A stretch of 64,000 nucleotides of DNA from Marinobacter alexandrii (lineage in GTDB: Bacteria > Pseudomonadota > Gammaproteobacteria > Pseudomonadales > Oleiphilaceae). Both the position numbers and the translations under genes were made by a program. The notes under the pieces were generated by a model. That model saw nothing but the letters and a program-made list of their open reading frames with translations. It had not been told where the DNA came from and made no database searches. This document shows, one piece after another, positions 19,186 to 30,000 of this stretch; position 1 is the stretch's first letter, and each line of letters begins with the position of its first letter. The stretch spans positions 62,001 to 126,000 of the forward strand of contig NZ_SWKM01000012.1 of assembly GCF_005871205.1 (NCBI RefSeq). Direction: 5' to 3'.

Positions 19186-21009
19186 GTGCGCGCCTACGCC
19201 GATCACGACTACCCAGCCCACCACAAACCAGACTGGAAGGTGATCGCCGGGCTCTGGCCCTATCTGGCTGAATTCCGCGGCCGGGTGGCGTTAGCGCTCG
19301 GCCTGCTGGTACTGGCGAAACTGGCCACGGTGGCCACGCCGGTGGCGCTCAAGTACATCGTCGACTACCTCGATCAGAATCGCGGCGGTGAGTTGCTGCT
19401 GTGGATCCCGGTGCTGCTGGTGCTGGCTTACGGGTCGCTGCGCTTTGGTGCCACCCTGTTCAGTGAGTTGCGCGATGCGGTCTTTGCCCGGGTGGCGGAA
19501 CGGGCCATGCGCCGGGTGTCGTTGCGGGTGTTCCGCCATCTGCACAACCGCGAGCTGGCGTTTCACCTGGACCGCAAGACCGGCGGCTTGGCCCGGGACA
19601 TCGAACGCGGCACCAACGGAATCAGTTTCCTGCTCCGTTTCACCCTGTTCAACATCGTCCCTACCCTGCTGGAAATCCTGATGGTGGCCGGCATCTTGTT
19701 GGTGGTGTTCAACGTCGGCTACGTACTGGCCATTCTGGTGGCGGTGGTGATCTACGTGCTGTTTTCGATCCGGGTGACCGAGTGGCGGACCCGGTTTGTG
19801 CGCGAGGCCAATGCCCGGGACAACCAGTCCAATTCCCGGGCGGTGGACAGCCTGCTCAACTACGAAACGGTGAAATACTTCAACAACGAGGCCTTTGAGG
19901 CCGAGCTTTACGACCAGGATCTGCAGGACTGGGAGCAGGCCCGCCTGAAGAACCGGCTGTCACTGGCGGTACTGAATGGCGGCCAGGCGCTGATCATCGG
20001 GGTGGCGCTGATTGTGATCATGGCCATGGCGGTACGGGAGGTGGCCAGTGGCACCATTACCCTGGGCGACTTCACCATGATCAACGCCTATCTGATCCAG
20101 TTGTTTATTCCCCTGAACGCCCTGGGCTTCGTGTATCGGGAAATCCGTCAGGCCCTGGTCAATGTCGAGCGCCTGTTCGGTCTGCTGGGGGATGCGCCGG
20201 CCATCGAAGACGCGCCCGATGCCCGGCCGCTGAAAGTTACCAGCGGTGAGGTCATCTTCGACCATGTCGATTTTGCCTATCGCCCCGACCGGCCGATTCT
20301 GCAGGACGTGACGGTGAGAATTCCAGCCGGCCACACGGTGGCGGTGGTGGGTGCCAGCGGTGCGGGCAAGTCCACCCTGGCCCGGCTGTTTTTCCGGTTC
20401 TACGACGTCGATGCCGGTGCCATCCTAATTGATGGCCAGGACATCCGCTCGGTCACCCAGGATAGCCTGCGCTCGGCCATTGGCGTGGTGCCCCAGGATA
20501 CCGTGCTGTTCAACGATACCCTCTATCGCAATCTGGCCTATGGCCGACCCGATGCCAGCGAAGCGGAAGTTTACGAGGCCGCGCGCCTGGCGCACCTTGA
20601 GGAGTTTATCCACAGCCTGCCGGACGGCTATGAGACCCGGGTTGGCGAGCGCGGGCTGAAGTTGTCAGGCGGTGAAAAACAACGGGTGGCGATTGCCCGG
20701 GTGATCCTGAAGAATCCCCCCCTACTGATCCTGGACGAGGCTACCTCGTCCCTGGATTCCCTATCGGAACAGGCCATCGTTGGCGCCTTGAATGAAATCA
20801 GCCGGCAGCGCACTACCCTGGTGATTGCCCACCGCCTGTCCACCGTCCGGGATGCCGATACCATCCTGGTAATGGACGCCGGCCGGATCATCGAGCGTGG
20901 CCATCACCACGAGCTGCTGGCCCGGAACGGTCGCTATGCCCAGCTCTGGCAGCAGCAGCACCATGGCGCCGACGCAGATACCGGCGAGCCCGGGGCTAGC
21001 GCAGACTGA
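19186..21009 (+). CDS. Atm1-family ABC exporter, fused permease and ATPase
   Basis: A 607-residue half transporter of the Atm1/HMT1 (ABCB7-like) type, whose known members export glutathione- or persulfide-linked compounds and metal adducts. The start is GTG at 19186 with AAGGAA six bases upstream; the open frame continues upstream to 18157 only because it mirrors the divergent gene. Family phrases are RHLHNRELAFHLDRKTGGLARDIERG, VDSLLNYETVKYFNNE and the substrate-region NGGQALIIG. ATPase motifs are GASGAGKST (about 388-396), LSGGEKQRVAIARVIL and LLILDEATSSLD. Its 3' end overlaps the convergent recD by 14 bp. The ligand is inferred from family only. Confidence 0.9.
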   Translation: MRAYADHDYPAHHKPDWKVIAGLWPYLAEFRGRVALALGLLVLAKLATVATPVALKYIVDYLDQNRGGELLLWIPVLLVLAYGSLRFGATLFSELRDAVFARVAERAMRRVSLRVFRHLHNRELAFHLDRKTGGLARDIERGTNGISFLLRFTLFNIVPTLLEILMVAGILLVVFNVGYVLAILVAVVIYVLFSIRVTEWRTRFVREANARDNQSNSRAVDSLLNYETVKYFNNEAFEAELYDQDLQDWEQARLKNRLSLAVLNGGQALIIGVALIVIMAMAVREVASGTITLGDFTMINAYLIQLFIPLNALGFVYREIRQALVNVERLFGLLGDAPAIEDAPDARPLKVTSGEVIFDHVDFAYRPDRPILQDVTVRIPAGHTVAVVGASGAGKSTLARLFFRFYDVDAGAILIDGQDIRSVTQDSLRSAIGVVPQDTVLFNDTLYRNLAYGRPDASEAEVYEAARLAHLEEFIHSLPDGYETRVGERGLKLSGGEKQRVAIARVILKNPPLLILDEATSSLDSLSEQAIVGALNEISRQRTTLVIAHRLSTVRDADTILVMDAGRIIERGHHHELLARNGRYAQLWQQQHHGADADTGEPGASAD

Positions 21010-23236
21010 GCCGCTGGGCCAGCCCGGAGGCCCGTACCACCTGTTGCTGCACGCTGTCCTGGAATACCCCGGCATCGCCGGTGATCAGGCTGAACCAGTT
21101 GCGGGCCCGGGTAATACCGGTGTAGATCAGCTCCCGGGTCATCACCGGGCTGAGCCGGTCCGGCAACACCAGGCAGGTGTGGTTGAATTCCGAGCCTTGG
21201 GATTTATGCACCGTCATGGCGTATACGGTTTCTACTTGCTGCAGCCGGCTTGGCGAAATCCAGCGAATGGCATCGGTGCCGTCGGAGGCCGGAAACGCCA
21301 CCCGGGGCGTGGTCTTGGCCTGGCCCTGGTGGTCCCGGTCCCAGGGCACTTCCACCGTAATCCCGATATCCCCGTTCATCAGACCCAGATTGTAATCGTT
21401 GCCGGTAACCAGCACCGGACGGCCGCTGTACCAGGTCTTGCCGCCATCAATGAGCCGGTGCGCCAGCAACTGTTGGGTTACCAGCTCGTTGATGCCTTCC
21501 ACACCCCAGGGGCCTTTGCGTAGGGCGCACAGGATCTGGAAATCCGCGAACGATTTGAGCAAAGACCGCGCCAGCTGATCCCACTGCTCCCGGCTGCTGT
21601 CTGCGGCTAATTTGGCGTCTTTAAGCAGGGTCAGGTAGTGCCGATAGCCCACGGGCGGGGCCAGCACGCCATCCTTGCCGGGCCGGCCCTGGCCCCGGTT
21701 CTGGAAGGCTTCCGGGCTGCCGCTGATGGCATGGTTAGCCACCAGCGCCAGGGTGCTGTCCCGGTCCGGGCGGCGCCGGCCACCATTCAGCCAGATCACA
21801 TCGTTGAAGCCGCCGTCGCGACAGGCTGCCAGGGTGGTGGCATCCAGCCGGTTGGTGTTGACTGCCTCGGCCAGTTGGCCAATGCCGCTGTGCTCGTCGA
21901 ACCGGAAACTCTTGCGCAGCATGGCCACAGCCTGGTCCGGCTGCTGGCCGTCCGGGTCCTGTAGCTCGCTGGGTAAGGTGTGGCCAGTGACGGCGGTCAG
22001 CCAGTCGGCGGTGGCCGGGGTGTAGTGGGCAGCTGCCGCGCGCTGGCACAGCTCGCCCAGCACCGCACCGGCATCCACCGACGCCAGCTGATCCTTGTCG
22101 CCCAGCAGAATTAATTGCGCCGAGCCCGGCAGCGCCTCGAACACCGAGGCCATCAGATCCACATCAACCATGGAGGCTTCGTCGATCACCAGGATATCCA
22201 CTAGCAGCGGGTTGTCCCGGTTATGCCGGAACTGGCGAGTGTCGGGCCGGCTACCCAGCAGCCGGTGCAGGGTAGTGACCCGGGTTGGGATGTCATCGAG
22301 ACTGACCTGACCGGGCAACTGTCCCAGCGGCAGTTCGCTGACCGCGCCGCCGATGGATTCGTTCAGCCGTGCTGCGGCCTTGCCGGTGGGGGCTGCCAGG
22401 CGGATCCGGTACTTGCGGCCGTCGGCCCGGTCTGAGGTGGTTCCGGCTACCGCCTGCAACGCCGCCAACAGCTTGACCACGGTGGTGGTCTTGCCGGTGC
22501 CGGGGCCGCCGGTAATCACTGCAAACCGGTTGCGGGCGGCCAGGGCACAGGCCAGCTGCTGGTAATCGACCTCGCTCTGGTGGCCAAACAGGACCCCCAG
22601 GGCCTGGCTCAGGGTAGTTGAGGCGGTACTGGCGGTATCGGCCAGGGGCGACGGCAACGCCAGACGGCTGTGGATACCCTCGGCTATCCGTTGCTCGTAG
22701 CGCCAGAACCGGCGCAGGTACAAGCGGCTGTCGTTCACCACCAGCGGTGTAGTAAGTGAGCCATCACTTACCGCACAGCTATCGTGAATAGTGGTCAGGC
22801 AGTCAGCCAGGTTGAGTCTGGCCAGAATATCCCGGGGCGACGGTGCGGTCTCGGTATCGGCTGTTGGCACCAGGTTGATGCTGTCCTCTGGTGGCAGTGC
22901 CAGGGTCGCCTCGGCGTCCTGCAGCAACTGGCCCAGATCAATGCAGACATGACCTCGGCCGACCTGGTGCGAGGTCAAAGCGGCCAGCAACAGCAGCAAG
23001 GGTTCCGGGGCTTCGCCCTGCTCTTCGCTGAGACTGCGGATCAGCCGGGCAAAGCCGACGTCCAGGGGCCGTAGCCAGTCCTGGTCTTGCCACTGGGCAA
23101 GCAGCGCATCCATGGTGTCCAGGCTGGCAAACAGCTGTTGGCTGTCGATCGCCGGCGCGGGATCCGGGATGCCGGTGTCGATGTCGCTGCCGAGATCGAG
23201 GGCGAACTGTTGATCGGAATGACGGGTCTTGCTCAT
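20996..23236 (-). CDS. recD: Exodeoxyribonuclease V subunit alpha (RecD)
   Basis: RecD is the 5'-to-3' helicase motor of RecBCD. The 746 residues carry Walker A GGPGTGKTTTVVKLLAAL, a DEASMVD motif II, GDKDQLASVDAGAVLGELC, and C-terminal superfamily 1 motifs (TVHKSQGSEFNHTCLVLP, ELIYTGITRARNW). The start overlaps the recB stop in ATGA (23233-23236), so it is translationally coupled. The order recC-recB-recD lacks the ptrA protease gene found between recC and recB in E. coli. The tail overlaps the convergent Atm1-type exporter by 14 bp. Confidence 0.97.
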   Translation of the reverse strand: MSKTRHSDQQFALDLGSDIDTGIPDPAPAIDSQQLFASLDTMDALLAQWQDQDWLRPLDVGFARLIRSLSEEQGEAPEPLLLLLAALTSHQVGRGHVCIDLGQLLQDAEATLALPPEDSINLVPTADTETAPSPRDILARLNLADCLTTIHDSCAVSDGSLTTPLVVNDSRLYLRRFWRYEQRIAEGIHSRLALPSPLADTASTASTTLSQALGVLFGHQSEVDYQQLACALAARNRFAVITGGPGTGKTTTVVKLLAALQAVAGTTSDRADGRKYRIRLAAPTGKAAARLNESIGGAVSELPLGQLPGQVSLDDIPTRVTTLHRLLGSRPDTRQFRHNRDNPLLVDILVIDEASMVDVDLMASVFEALPGSAQLILLGDKDQLASVDAGAVLGELCQRAAAAHYTPATADWLTAVTGHTLPSELQDPDGQQPDQAVAMLRKSFRFDEHSGIGQLAEAVNTNRLDATTLAACRDGGFNDVIWLNGGRRRPDRDSTLALVANHAISGSPEAFQNRGQGRPGKDGVLAPPVGYRHYLTLLKDAKLAADSSREQWDQLARSLLKSFADFQILCALRKGPWGVEGINELVTQQLLAHRLIDGGKTWYSGRPVLVTGNDYNLGLMNGDIGITVEVPWDRDHQGQAKTTPRVAFPASDGTDAIRWISPSRLQQVETVYAMTVHKSQGSEFNHTCLVLPDRLSPVMTRELIYTGITRARNWFSLITGDAGVFQDSVQQQVVRASGLAQRLSLR

Positions 23237-26200
23237 GCCATGGCCTCCTCGGCCGCGGTCTCACCATCGAACAGGGCATCGAGCTGCTCGATCAGCGCCC
23301 TGGGCGGTTTGTCGGTAAAGGCCCCGGCAGTGCTGGCCCGGTAGCCGCGCAGGAACAGGTAGACCGCGCCGCCGACGTGTTGGTCGTAGTCATAATCCGG
23401 CAACCGGGCACTCAACAGGCGATGCAGCGCCAGCAGGTAGAGCACGTATTGCAGGTCGTAGCGTTTGTCCAGGATCGCCTCGCCCATGGCCTGGTCGGTG
23501 TAGGCACTGTCAGTGTCGCCCAGGGCATTGGATTTGTAGTCCAGCACGTAGTACTGGCCGTTGTGCTCGAACACCAGATCGATAAAGCCCTTGAGCATGC
23601 CATTGAAGCGCCCGGCCTCGGCCCTGGGCCGGTCCGCTCCGTTCAGGGTGTGGGCCTGCACCAGTTTGTCCAGGCGGCCGATGCTGACGTTGCGGCTCTC
23701 AAACCAGAATTCCAGTTCCGGTCGCAGCTGGCCCAGCTCGGCCAGGCTGACCTGCTCGGGCTGACCACGTTGCAGCACCAGCGGCTGCTGGATCAGTCCC
23801 AGCACCCAGAGCTCAAGCGCCTCCGCCCAGTCGCTCCAGCCCCGGGTGCTGCAGCGTCGGCTCAAATAGTCCCGCAACAGCGCCGGGTTATCGGCGATGG
23901 TCCGGAAGCCCTGCTGGCAGCACCACTCCAGGACATCGTGCAGGAAGGTGCCGGGCCCGGCGCCCTTGGGAAAGCCATGGTGGTCGTCCGGTAGCGTTGG
24001 CTCCGGGGCACCGGTCATGGATTCGGGGCCGACGTCCTGGGCGCTTTCTTCCAGCAGATTCTGGGTCTCGGCGTCTTCCACCTCACCCCGGAACACCACG
24101 CCGGTGCCGCTGAGGCCGCTGTATTCAATGGCCGAGTAACTGGCAATCCACCAGTCCTCCCGGGCCTCGCGCTCCGACACCAGCGCCGGTCCCAGGCTGT
24201 CCGGGTCTGGCTGCTGGTAGCCGGAATCGGAGGGCTCAGGTAGAGGCGTCACCTGGATCGCCGGTTCGCCATCGGCCACGGCTGTCAGCCACCCGGTCAG
24301 GGCTGACTGGTTGTCGCCCGGCTCAGGCTGTTGCGCCCCACCCTGGCCGGTCACCAGATAACCCAGCCCGCTCTGGGACCACTGGTCGATTTCGGCGACC
24401 CCAACCCAGGTGGCAAACCGGGCCCGGGTCAGCGCCACGTAGAGTTTGCGGATGTCCTCGCCCAGGCGTTCCCGGTCGGCCCGGGCGATGTCGTCCGGGC
24501 CGGGATCGAACACGGTCACCAGTTTGCCCTGGTCGTCGTGGTAACGGACCCAGGCCTGGGAATCCTTCTCGGCCCGGAACGAGGTGCCGAAGGGCAGGAA
24601 CACCAGGGGGTATTCCAGGCCCTTGGATTTGTGCACGGTGATCACCTGTACCAGGCCGGCGTCGCTTTCCAGGCGCAGGGTGCGATGCTCGTCTTCTTCG
24701 TCGGCGGCCCGCAGGATCTGGGTGAAGTGATGCACCAGGGCATGTTCGCCATCCAGCTGCAGGCTGTCCTGCTGCAGCAACTCGGCAATGTGCAGGAGAT
24801 CGGTCAGGCGGCGTTCACCGTCCGGGCGTGGCAGCAGACGCGCGGGCACCTCGAAGTCCATCAGCAGGCTGCGCAGCATCGGCAGCACGCCCTGGTTCTG
24901 CCATTGTTGCTGGTAGCCCATGAAGCGCTCAATTTCTCGCTCCAGAGCCAGCTCATCGGTCAGCAGCCGGTTCAGGTCCTGCCAGGATTGCGCCAGGGTC
25001 GGGGTTGCCAGCGCCGCCCGGGTCAGGCTCAGCTGGCGCGGCTCCGCCACCGCGCGCAGCCAGCACAGCACTTCCGCGGCAGTTGGCGAGGTCAGCACCG
25101 AATCCCGGTCCGACAGGTACACGCTCTTGATCCGCCGTTCGGCCAGGGCCGCGCGAACCGCGCCGGCCTCGGTCCGGTTGTTCACCAGAATGGCAATGTC
25201 GCCGGGGCGGACTGCTTGCAGGTCGGTGGCATCGTCGGTGCGGGCAAAGCCGGCGCGGCCCTGCTGGCCCAGAGTCAGCAGGCGGGCAATTTCGCTGCCG
25301 CAGGCCTCGGCCAGATCCGCGGTTGCCGCGCCCTTGGCCAGGCCTTTCGGGTTGCCGGCCTTGTCCTCGGCGCCGCTCTGAAGGGCCCACAATGTCAGGC
25401 TGGGCTGGTAGTCGCCGTCGACCGACCACAGGCGTTTGGTGCCGTTGGCATCCACGCCCTGGAACGGCAGTGGCGAGCTATCCCCGGGGCCAAACAGAAA
25501 GGCGCCGTCACGACTGGTCCGGTCGGCGTGCTCGAACACCCGGTTCACCGCCTGCACCATGGGCCTGGCGGAACGGAAGTTCCGACCCAGGGTGTAGGTG
25601 CGTTCGCGGGCGCCCTGGCGTGCCTGCAGGTAGGTGTAGATGTCGGCACCGCGGAAGCCGTAAATGGCCTGCTTGGGGTCACCGATCATCAACAGGCAGG
25701 TGTTGGGGTCGTTGTCCGTGACCCGATAGACTCGATCGAAAATGCGGTACTGGACCGGGTCGGTGTCCTGGAATTCGTCGATGAGCGCGACCGGGAACTG
25801 GCGGCGGATGGTGGCCGCCAGCTGGTCACCCCGGGGGCCGTGCAGGGCATCGTCCAGGCGGGTGAGCAGGTCGTCAAAACCCATTTCCGAGCGTTTCTGT
25901 TTCTCGGCTTCCAGCCGCTTGGCGATCCACCGGGTGGCGTGCCGAAGCAGGTCAGATTTGGCGCTCGGCAGGCTCTGGCTGAACCCGACCAGTTCCTCGA
26001 TGGCGGTGAAGGCGGCATGGTCGGGGGCCGGCTCGTCGCCCTTGAGCTTGGTTGGCAGCACGGTCGGGGTCTGGTTCTGGAACCCGGCCTTGTCCAGGCC
26101 GTCCGGCGCGAGCGTGTCGGAGGCCTGCCAGTCCAGCAGGGTATCCCAGGCCGCAACCATCGCTTTCTTGCTGCCGCCGTGCAGGCGCTTGGCCTTCTGC

Positions 26201-27000
26201 AGGTCATCCAGCAGCTCCAGAACCTCGTCTTTCCAGCTGGCCCAGGGATAGTCTTTCAGCTGCTGGGCCCTATCCCGGCGCCGGCGCTGGACCGCTTCGA
26301 TGACCGCCTTCACGTCGCCCTCGGAAGCCGCCAGCTGCTCGGCCTCGGTCAGCAGGTTGCGAACCGCCAGGCGCAGCTCGCCCGGGGTTTTCCAATGGCC
26401 GAGCACATCGTCCATCAGCGCTGGCGGCAGCGGGTAGATGAAGGTGCGCCAGTAATCCCGGACCACCTCGTCCAGCAGGTCGGTCTGGTCGGTTTCCAGG
26501 GTCAGCTTGAACAGGCTGCCACTGTCGAACGCGTGCTCACTCAGCATGCGGTTACACCAGCCGTGAATGGTGGAGACCGCGGCCTCGTCCATCCATTCCG
26601 CCGCCAGCAGCAGCTTCTTGCGGCAGTCCGGCCAGGACGACGGATCCGGATAGCTCTGGTCCCGGAGCTGGTAAATCAGTGCGGTTTCCGGCGACGCCGT
26701 GGCGGCATCGGCGGTATCGGAGAACACCTCGGCGGCCTGGGTCAGCCGGGTGCGGATGCGGTCCCGCAGTTCCTTGGTGGCGGCGTCGGTAAAGGTCACT
26801 ACCAGCAAATTGGGCGGCAGCATGCCCTGGGCCAGCGGGCTGTCCGCCGGTTGCTGGTGCCCGAGCACCAGGCGTACGTACAGAATCGCAATGGTGAAGG
26901 TCTTGCCGGTACCGGCGCTGGCCTCAATCAGGGTGCTACCGTGCAGCGGCAGCGTTAACGGATCCAGGTTCGGATTGGGTGTCATGGTGTCGGTGCTCAT
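23233..27000 (-). CDS. recB: Exodeoxyribonuclease V subunit beta (RecB)
   Basis: RecB supplies the 3'-to-5' helicase and the single nuclease site of RecBCD and loads RecA after Chi. The 1255 residues begin with Walker A ASAGTGKTFTIAILYVRLVLG (near residue 27), continue with UvrD-like motifs (VALIDEFQDTDPVQYRIFDRV, ITVHKSKGLEYPLVFLPF, KLYVALTRAR), and end in the RecB nuclease domain: GFIDLVFEHNGQYYVLDYKSN, with catalytic D, D and K. Lengths and all key residues are intact. It overlaps both recC and recD by ATGA, giving a compact three-gene operon. Confidence 0.98.
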   Translation of the reverse strand: MSTDTMTPNPNLDPLTLPLHGSTLIEASAGTGKTFTIAILYVRLVLGHQQPADSPLAQGMLPPNLLVVTFTDAATKELRDRIRTRLTQAAEVFSDTADAATASPETALIYQLRDQSYPDPSSWPDCRKKLLLAAEWMDEAAVSTIHGWCNRMLSEHAFDSGSLFKLTLETDQTDLLDEVVRDYWRTFIYPLPPALMDDVLGHWKTPGELRLAVRNLLTEAEQLAASEGDVKAVIEAVQRRRRDRAQQLKDYPWASWKDEVLELLDDLQKAKRLHGGSKKAMVAAWDTLLDWQASDTLAPDGLDKAGFQNQTPTVLPTKLKGDEPAPDHAAFTAIEELVGFSQSLPSAKSDLLRHATRWIAKRLEAEKQKRSEMGFDDLLTRLDDALHGPRGDQLAATIRRQFPVALIDEFQDTDPVQYRIFDRVYRVTDNDPNTCLLMIGDPKQAIYGFRGADIYTYLQARQGARERTYTLGRNFRSARPMVQAVNRVFEHADRTSRDGAFLFGPGDSSPLPFQGVDANGTKRLWSVDGDYQPSLTLWALQSGAEDKAGNPKGLAKGAATADLAEACGSEIARLLTLGQQGRAGFARTDDATDLQAVRPGDIAILVNNRTEAGAVRAALAERRIKSVYLSDRDSVLTSPTAAEVLCWLRAVAEPRQLSLTRAALATPTLAQSWQDLNRLLTDELALEREIERFMGYQQQWQNQGVLPMLRSLLMDFEVPARLLPRPDGERRLTDLLHIAELLQQDSLQLDGEHALVHHFTQILRAADEEDEHRTLRLESDAGLVQVITVHKSKGLEYPLVFLPFGTSFRAEKDSQAWVRYHDDQGKLVTVFDPGPDDIARADRERLGEDIRKLYVALTRARFATWVGVAEIDQWSQSGLGYLVTGQGGAQQPEPGDNQSALTGWLTAVADGEPAIQVTPLPEPSDSGYQQPDPDSLGPALVSEREAREDWWIASYSAIEYSGLSGTGVVFRGEVEDAETQNLLEESAQDVGPESMTGAPEPTLPDDHHGFPKGAGPGTFLHDVLEWCCQQGFRTIADNPALLRDYLSRRCSTRGWSDWAEALELWVLGLIQQPLVLQRGQPEQVSLAELGQLRPELEFWFESRNVSIGRLDKLVQAHTLNGADRPRAEAGRFNGMLKGFIDLVFEHNGQYYVLDYKSNALGDTDSAYTDQAMGEAILDKRYDLQYVLYLLALHRLLSARLPDYDYDQHVGGAVYLFLRGYRASTAGAFTDKPPRALIEQLDALFDGETAAEEAMA

Positions 27001-30000
27001 GCCTGTGCCCCCACTGCGCCGGCGGCGGATTTGCCCTGCTCGGCTTCCCAGAGCGGAACATAGAGTGCATGCAGCAGGGCCTCAAATTCGCCGCTCGCCA
27101 GCAGTGCCTCCGGGCTGCCATAGGCACCACGCAGGTAGCCGGTGTCGCGCTCCAGGGCAACCTGGTAGGCCTGTTCGGCTTCGGCGATGGCGCGGTCGTG
27201 ATCGCCCAGGTATTTCTTGCTTTGATAGTAGCTGGCAATCCAGGCGAAGCCGGCCTCGCAATGCAGCGGCAGCGCCCGAGTCGTGGCCTGCATCCAGCCG
27301 GCCAGGATGGCGTCCAGCTGGGCCCGTGCCTGCTCCGGCGGCATCGGCGGGAAGCGGAATTTCCGGCCCTCTTCCTTGGCCAGAATCAGGGTTTCAAACG
27401 GTCGGTCAGTCAGTTGGCCGGCCAGGTGGATTAGCCAGTCGGCCATCAGGTTGGCGTAGCGCACCCGGCGGCCAGCACCGGAACCGGCCAGCAGGCTGGA
27501 GCGGGCAATGACCAGCCGGCACAGCTGGCCATCCGGACTGGCACGTAGGCCGTCGATTAGGTCCACCAATTCGACGGCGCCGGTGGGGTCGCTGTAGCGG
27601 TAGTCCAGGGTGATGGGCTCTGCCAGGGCTTCCGGCCAGCTGCTCAGGGCACTGCGGTAGCGCTCGAACAGGTCTGGCAGCCGGCCCGCCAGTTCGGTGC
27701 GCAACCGGTGTTCGGTCACGCCCATGCCCAGATCGCCGCGCCGGGCCATCCGGTCCAGGGTGAGCTCCGATCGGTCGTGCAGCTCCGGTTCCGAGCCGGC
27801 TTTCAGGACACTGTCCTGGATCAGCTCGTTGTCCAGACGCCAGCGATCCAGACCGGTCAGGTCGAAATTCTCGTTGTCGGTATCGTCGTCATCGACGGCG
27901 TCAAAGCGCACCTGCAGCCGGCGCTGGTAAAAGGTATCGATGGGCTTTTTCAGGAACTGGGCCAGGTCGCTCAGGGTAATCGGCTCCTCGGGTTCCTGGT
28001 ACGGCAGCGGTGCCTGTTCGGCGCCGGGCAATTCGCCGCCGTGAGCGGCGCGCCATTCCCGCTCATAGGTAAACAGGGTACCGGCACGCAGCACCTCGAT
28101 GACCGGCTTGGCGGCACTGTCGGGGTCGCCTGCGATGCCGTTGGCCTGGGGGAAATAGTCCCGGCTGAACGGTTGCAGCGGGTGCTCGGTGGTCAGCACT
28201 TGGGACACTGGTTGGGATACCGGTATATCGCCGTCACCGGACCAGTGCCAGAGGCCGTCGAGGTGATCCCGTAACTGCCCTACCAAGACCGACGGCGGCC
28301 GTTCCGAGTCGTCCCGGATGCTGCGCCCGACCCAGCTGATGTACAGCTGTTCCCGGGCCGACAGCAGCGCCTCCAGGAACAGGTAACGGTCGTCCTCCCG
28401 GCGTGAGCGGTCGCCAGGGCGATAGTCCTCGGCCATCAGGTCAAAATCCACCGGCGGCCGTGATCGTGGGTAGTCGCCGTCGTTCATGCCCAACAGGCAG
28501 ACCCGGCGAAACGGAATCGCCCGCATCGGCATCAGGGTGGCGAAGTTGACCTTACCGGCGAGAAAGCGCTGATTCAGGCCGCCTTCGTCCAGGCCGTCCA
28601 GCAGCACGTCCTTGACGATCGTAAGTGGCAGCGGTTGGTCCTGCAGGCCGGCGGCGAGGGCATTGTCCAGCCACTGCTCGAGCTGGCGCCGGAACCGGTT
28701 CAGCAACAGCAGGTCGCTGCCTTCAAGCTGGTCGAAGAAGCGCTCGAGCATGGCCGAGAACAGGGTCTCCCAGCGGCTGGGGGTGCGGGCTTCCTGCAGT
28801 TCCTGCCAGAGCCGTTCCAGTTGGTGGACAAAGTCGTTCAGCCGGCCCGCCAGACTGGCTTGCAGGCCCCCGATTTCGCCGTAGGGTTCAACCCCGCCCC
28901 AGGGTTCGTCATCGCCCATGCCGTAACCCAGAAGCATGGCCTGAAGGCCTTTCTGCCAGGTGTTGCGGTCCAGGTGCGCCGGCAGTTCCAGGCTTTCCCG
29001 GTGCTGGCCGTGCAGGCCCCAACGGATGTTGGCACCTTCCACCCACTGCCGGGCCAGCGGAATCTCGGCTTCGCTGATGTCGAAGCGGTCACGGATGCCC
29101 GGTACTTCCAACAGGCTGATGATCTCGCTCATGGCGAACCGGCTGCGCGGTAGCGACATCAGGGTTTCCAGGGCAATTAAAACCGGTTCGTGATGGCGCT
29201 GGCCCTGATCTGAGATGGTGTATGGGATGTGGCGGGTGCGGTCGGACGGGTCACGGCCAAACACCGCCTGTATGTGCGGGGCGTACACGTTAATGTCGGG
29301 GACCATGACAATAACATCCCGGGGCCGCAGGGTCGGGTCGGCGTTGAATGCTGCCAGCAACTGGTCGTGCAGGATTTCCACTTCCCGCTGGGGACTGTGG
29401 GCATCGTGAAACACCAGGGAATGATCCTGCGCCGGTGTCACCTCGCGGTGCTCGTCCCGGATATCCCGCAGTGGTGTCAGGTTGTAGATGTCGTTCTGGA
29501 GCTGGTGTAGCAGACGCGGGGCATCGGCCTGGCCGTGTTCGGAAAAAATGTCGATCTTCTGGTCCGGGGTCTGGAACCGGCTGCGGTATTCGTCCGGGTT
29601 GTCGAATTCGTCCAGCAGCCGGATGTAATCCCGGCCCTGCTTGCCCCAGGCCGCCAGCAGCGGGTTGGCGTGCTGGTGTAGCTGGTCCGGGTCGTCGATC
29701 TGGGACAGGGTCGGATGGGCACTGCCGCGCTTGCGTTCCGCCTTCAGCAGTTCCCGGTCACTGATGATGTCGGCCCAGTAGAACTGGCAGGGGTTGTGCA
29801 CACACAGCACCACCTGGCTGAAGCGACTGAGCACGTACAGCGCCTCCAGCGCCTGCCGGGGCAGCGAGGAAACCCCGAACACCACGATCCGCCGGGGCAG
29901 ACGGTTCGGGTGTGCCGGCGCGGTCACGGTCTGGCCCACCTCCATGAACCGGGTGTGAATCTGTGAGCGACTGGTGCGAGCGTCGACACCCACGTCTTCA

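Noticed and set aside
24331..26958. An 875-residue open frame on the plus strand opposite recB
   Set aside because: It mirrors the codon pattern of a well-defined RecB on the other strand, has no ribosome-binding site or family resemblance, and long antisense frames are common in GC-rich genes.
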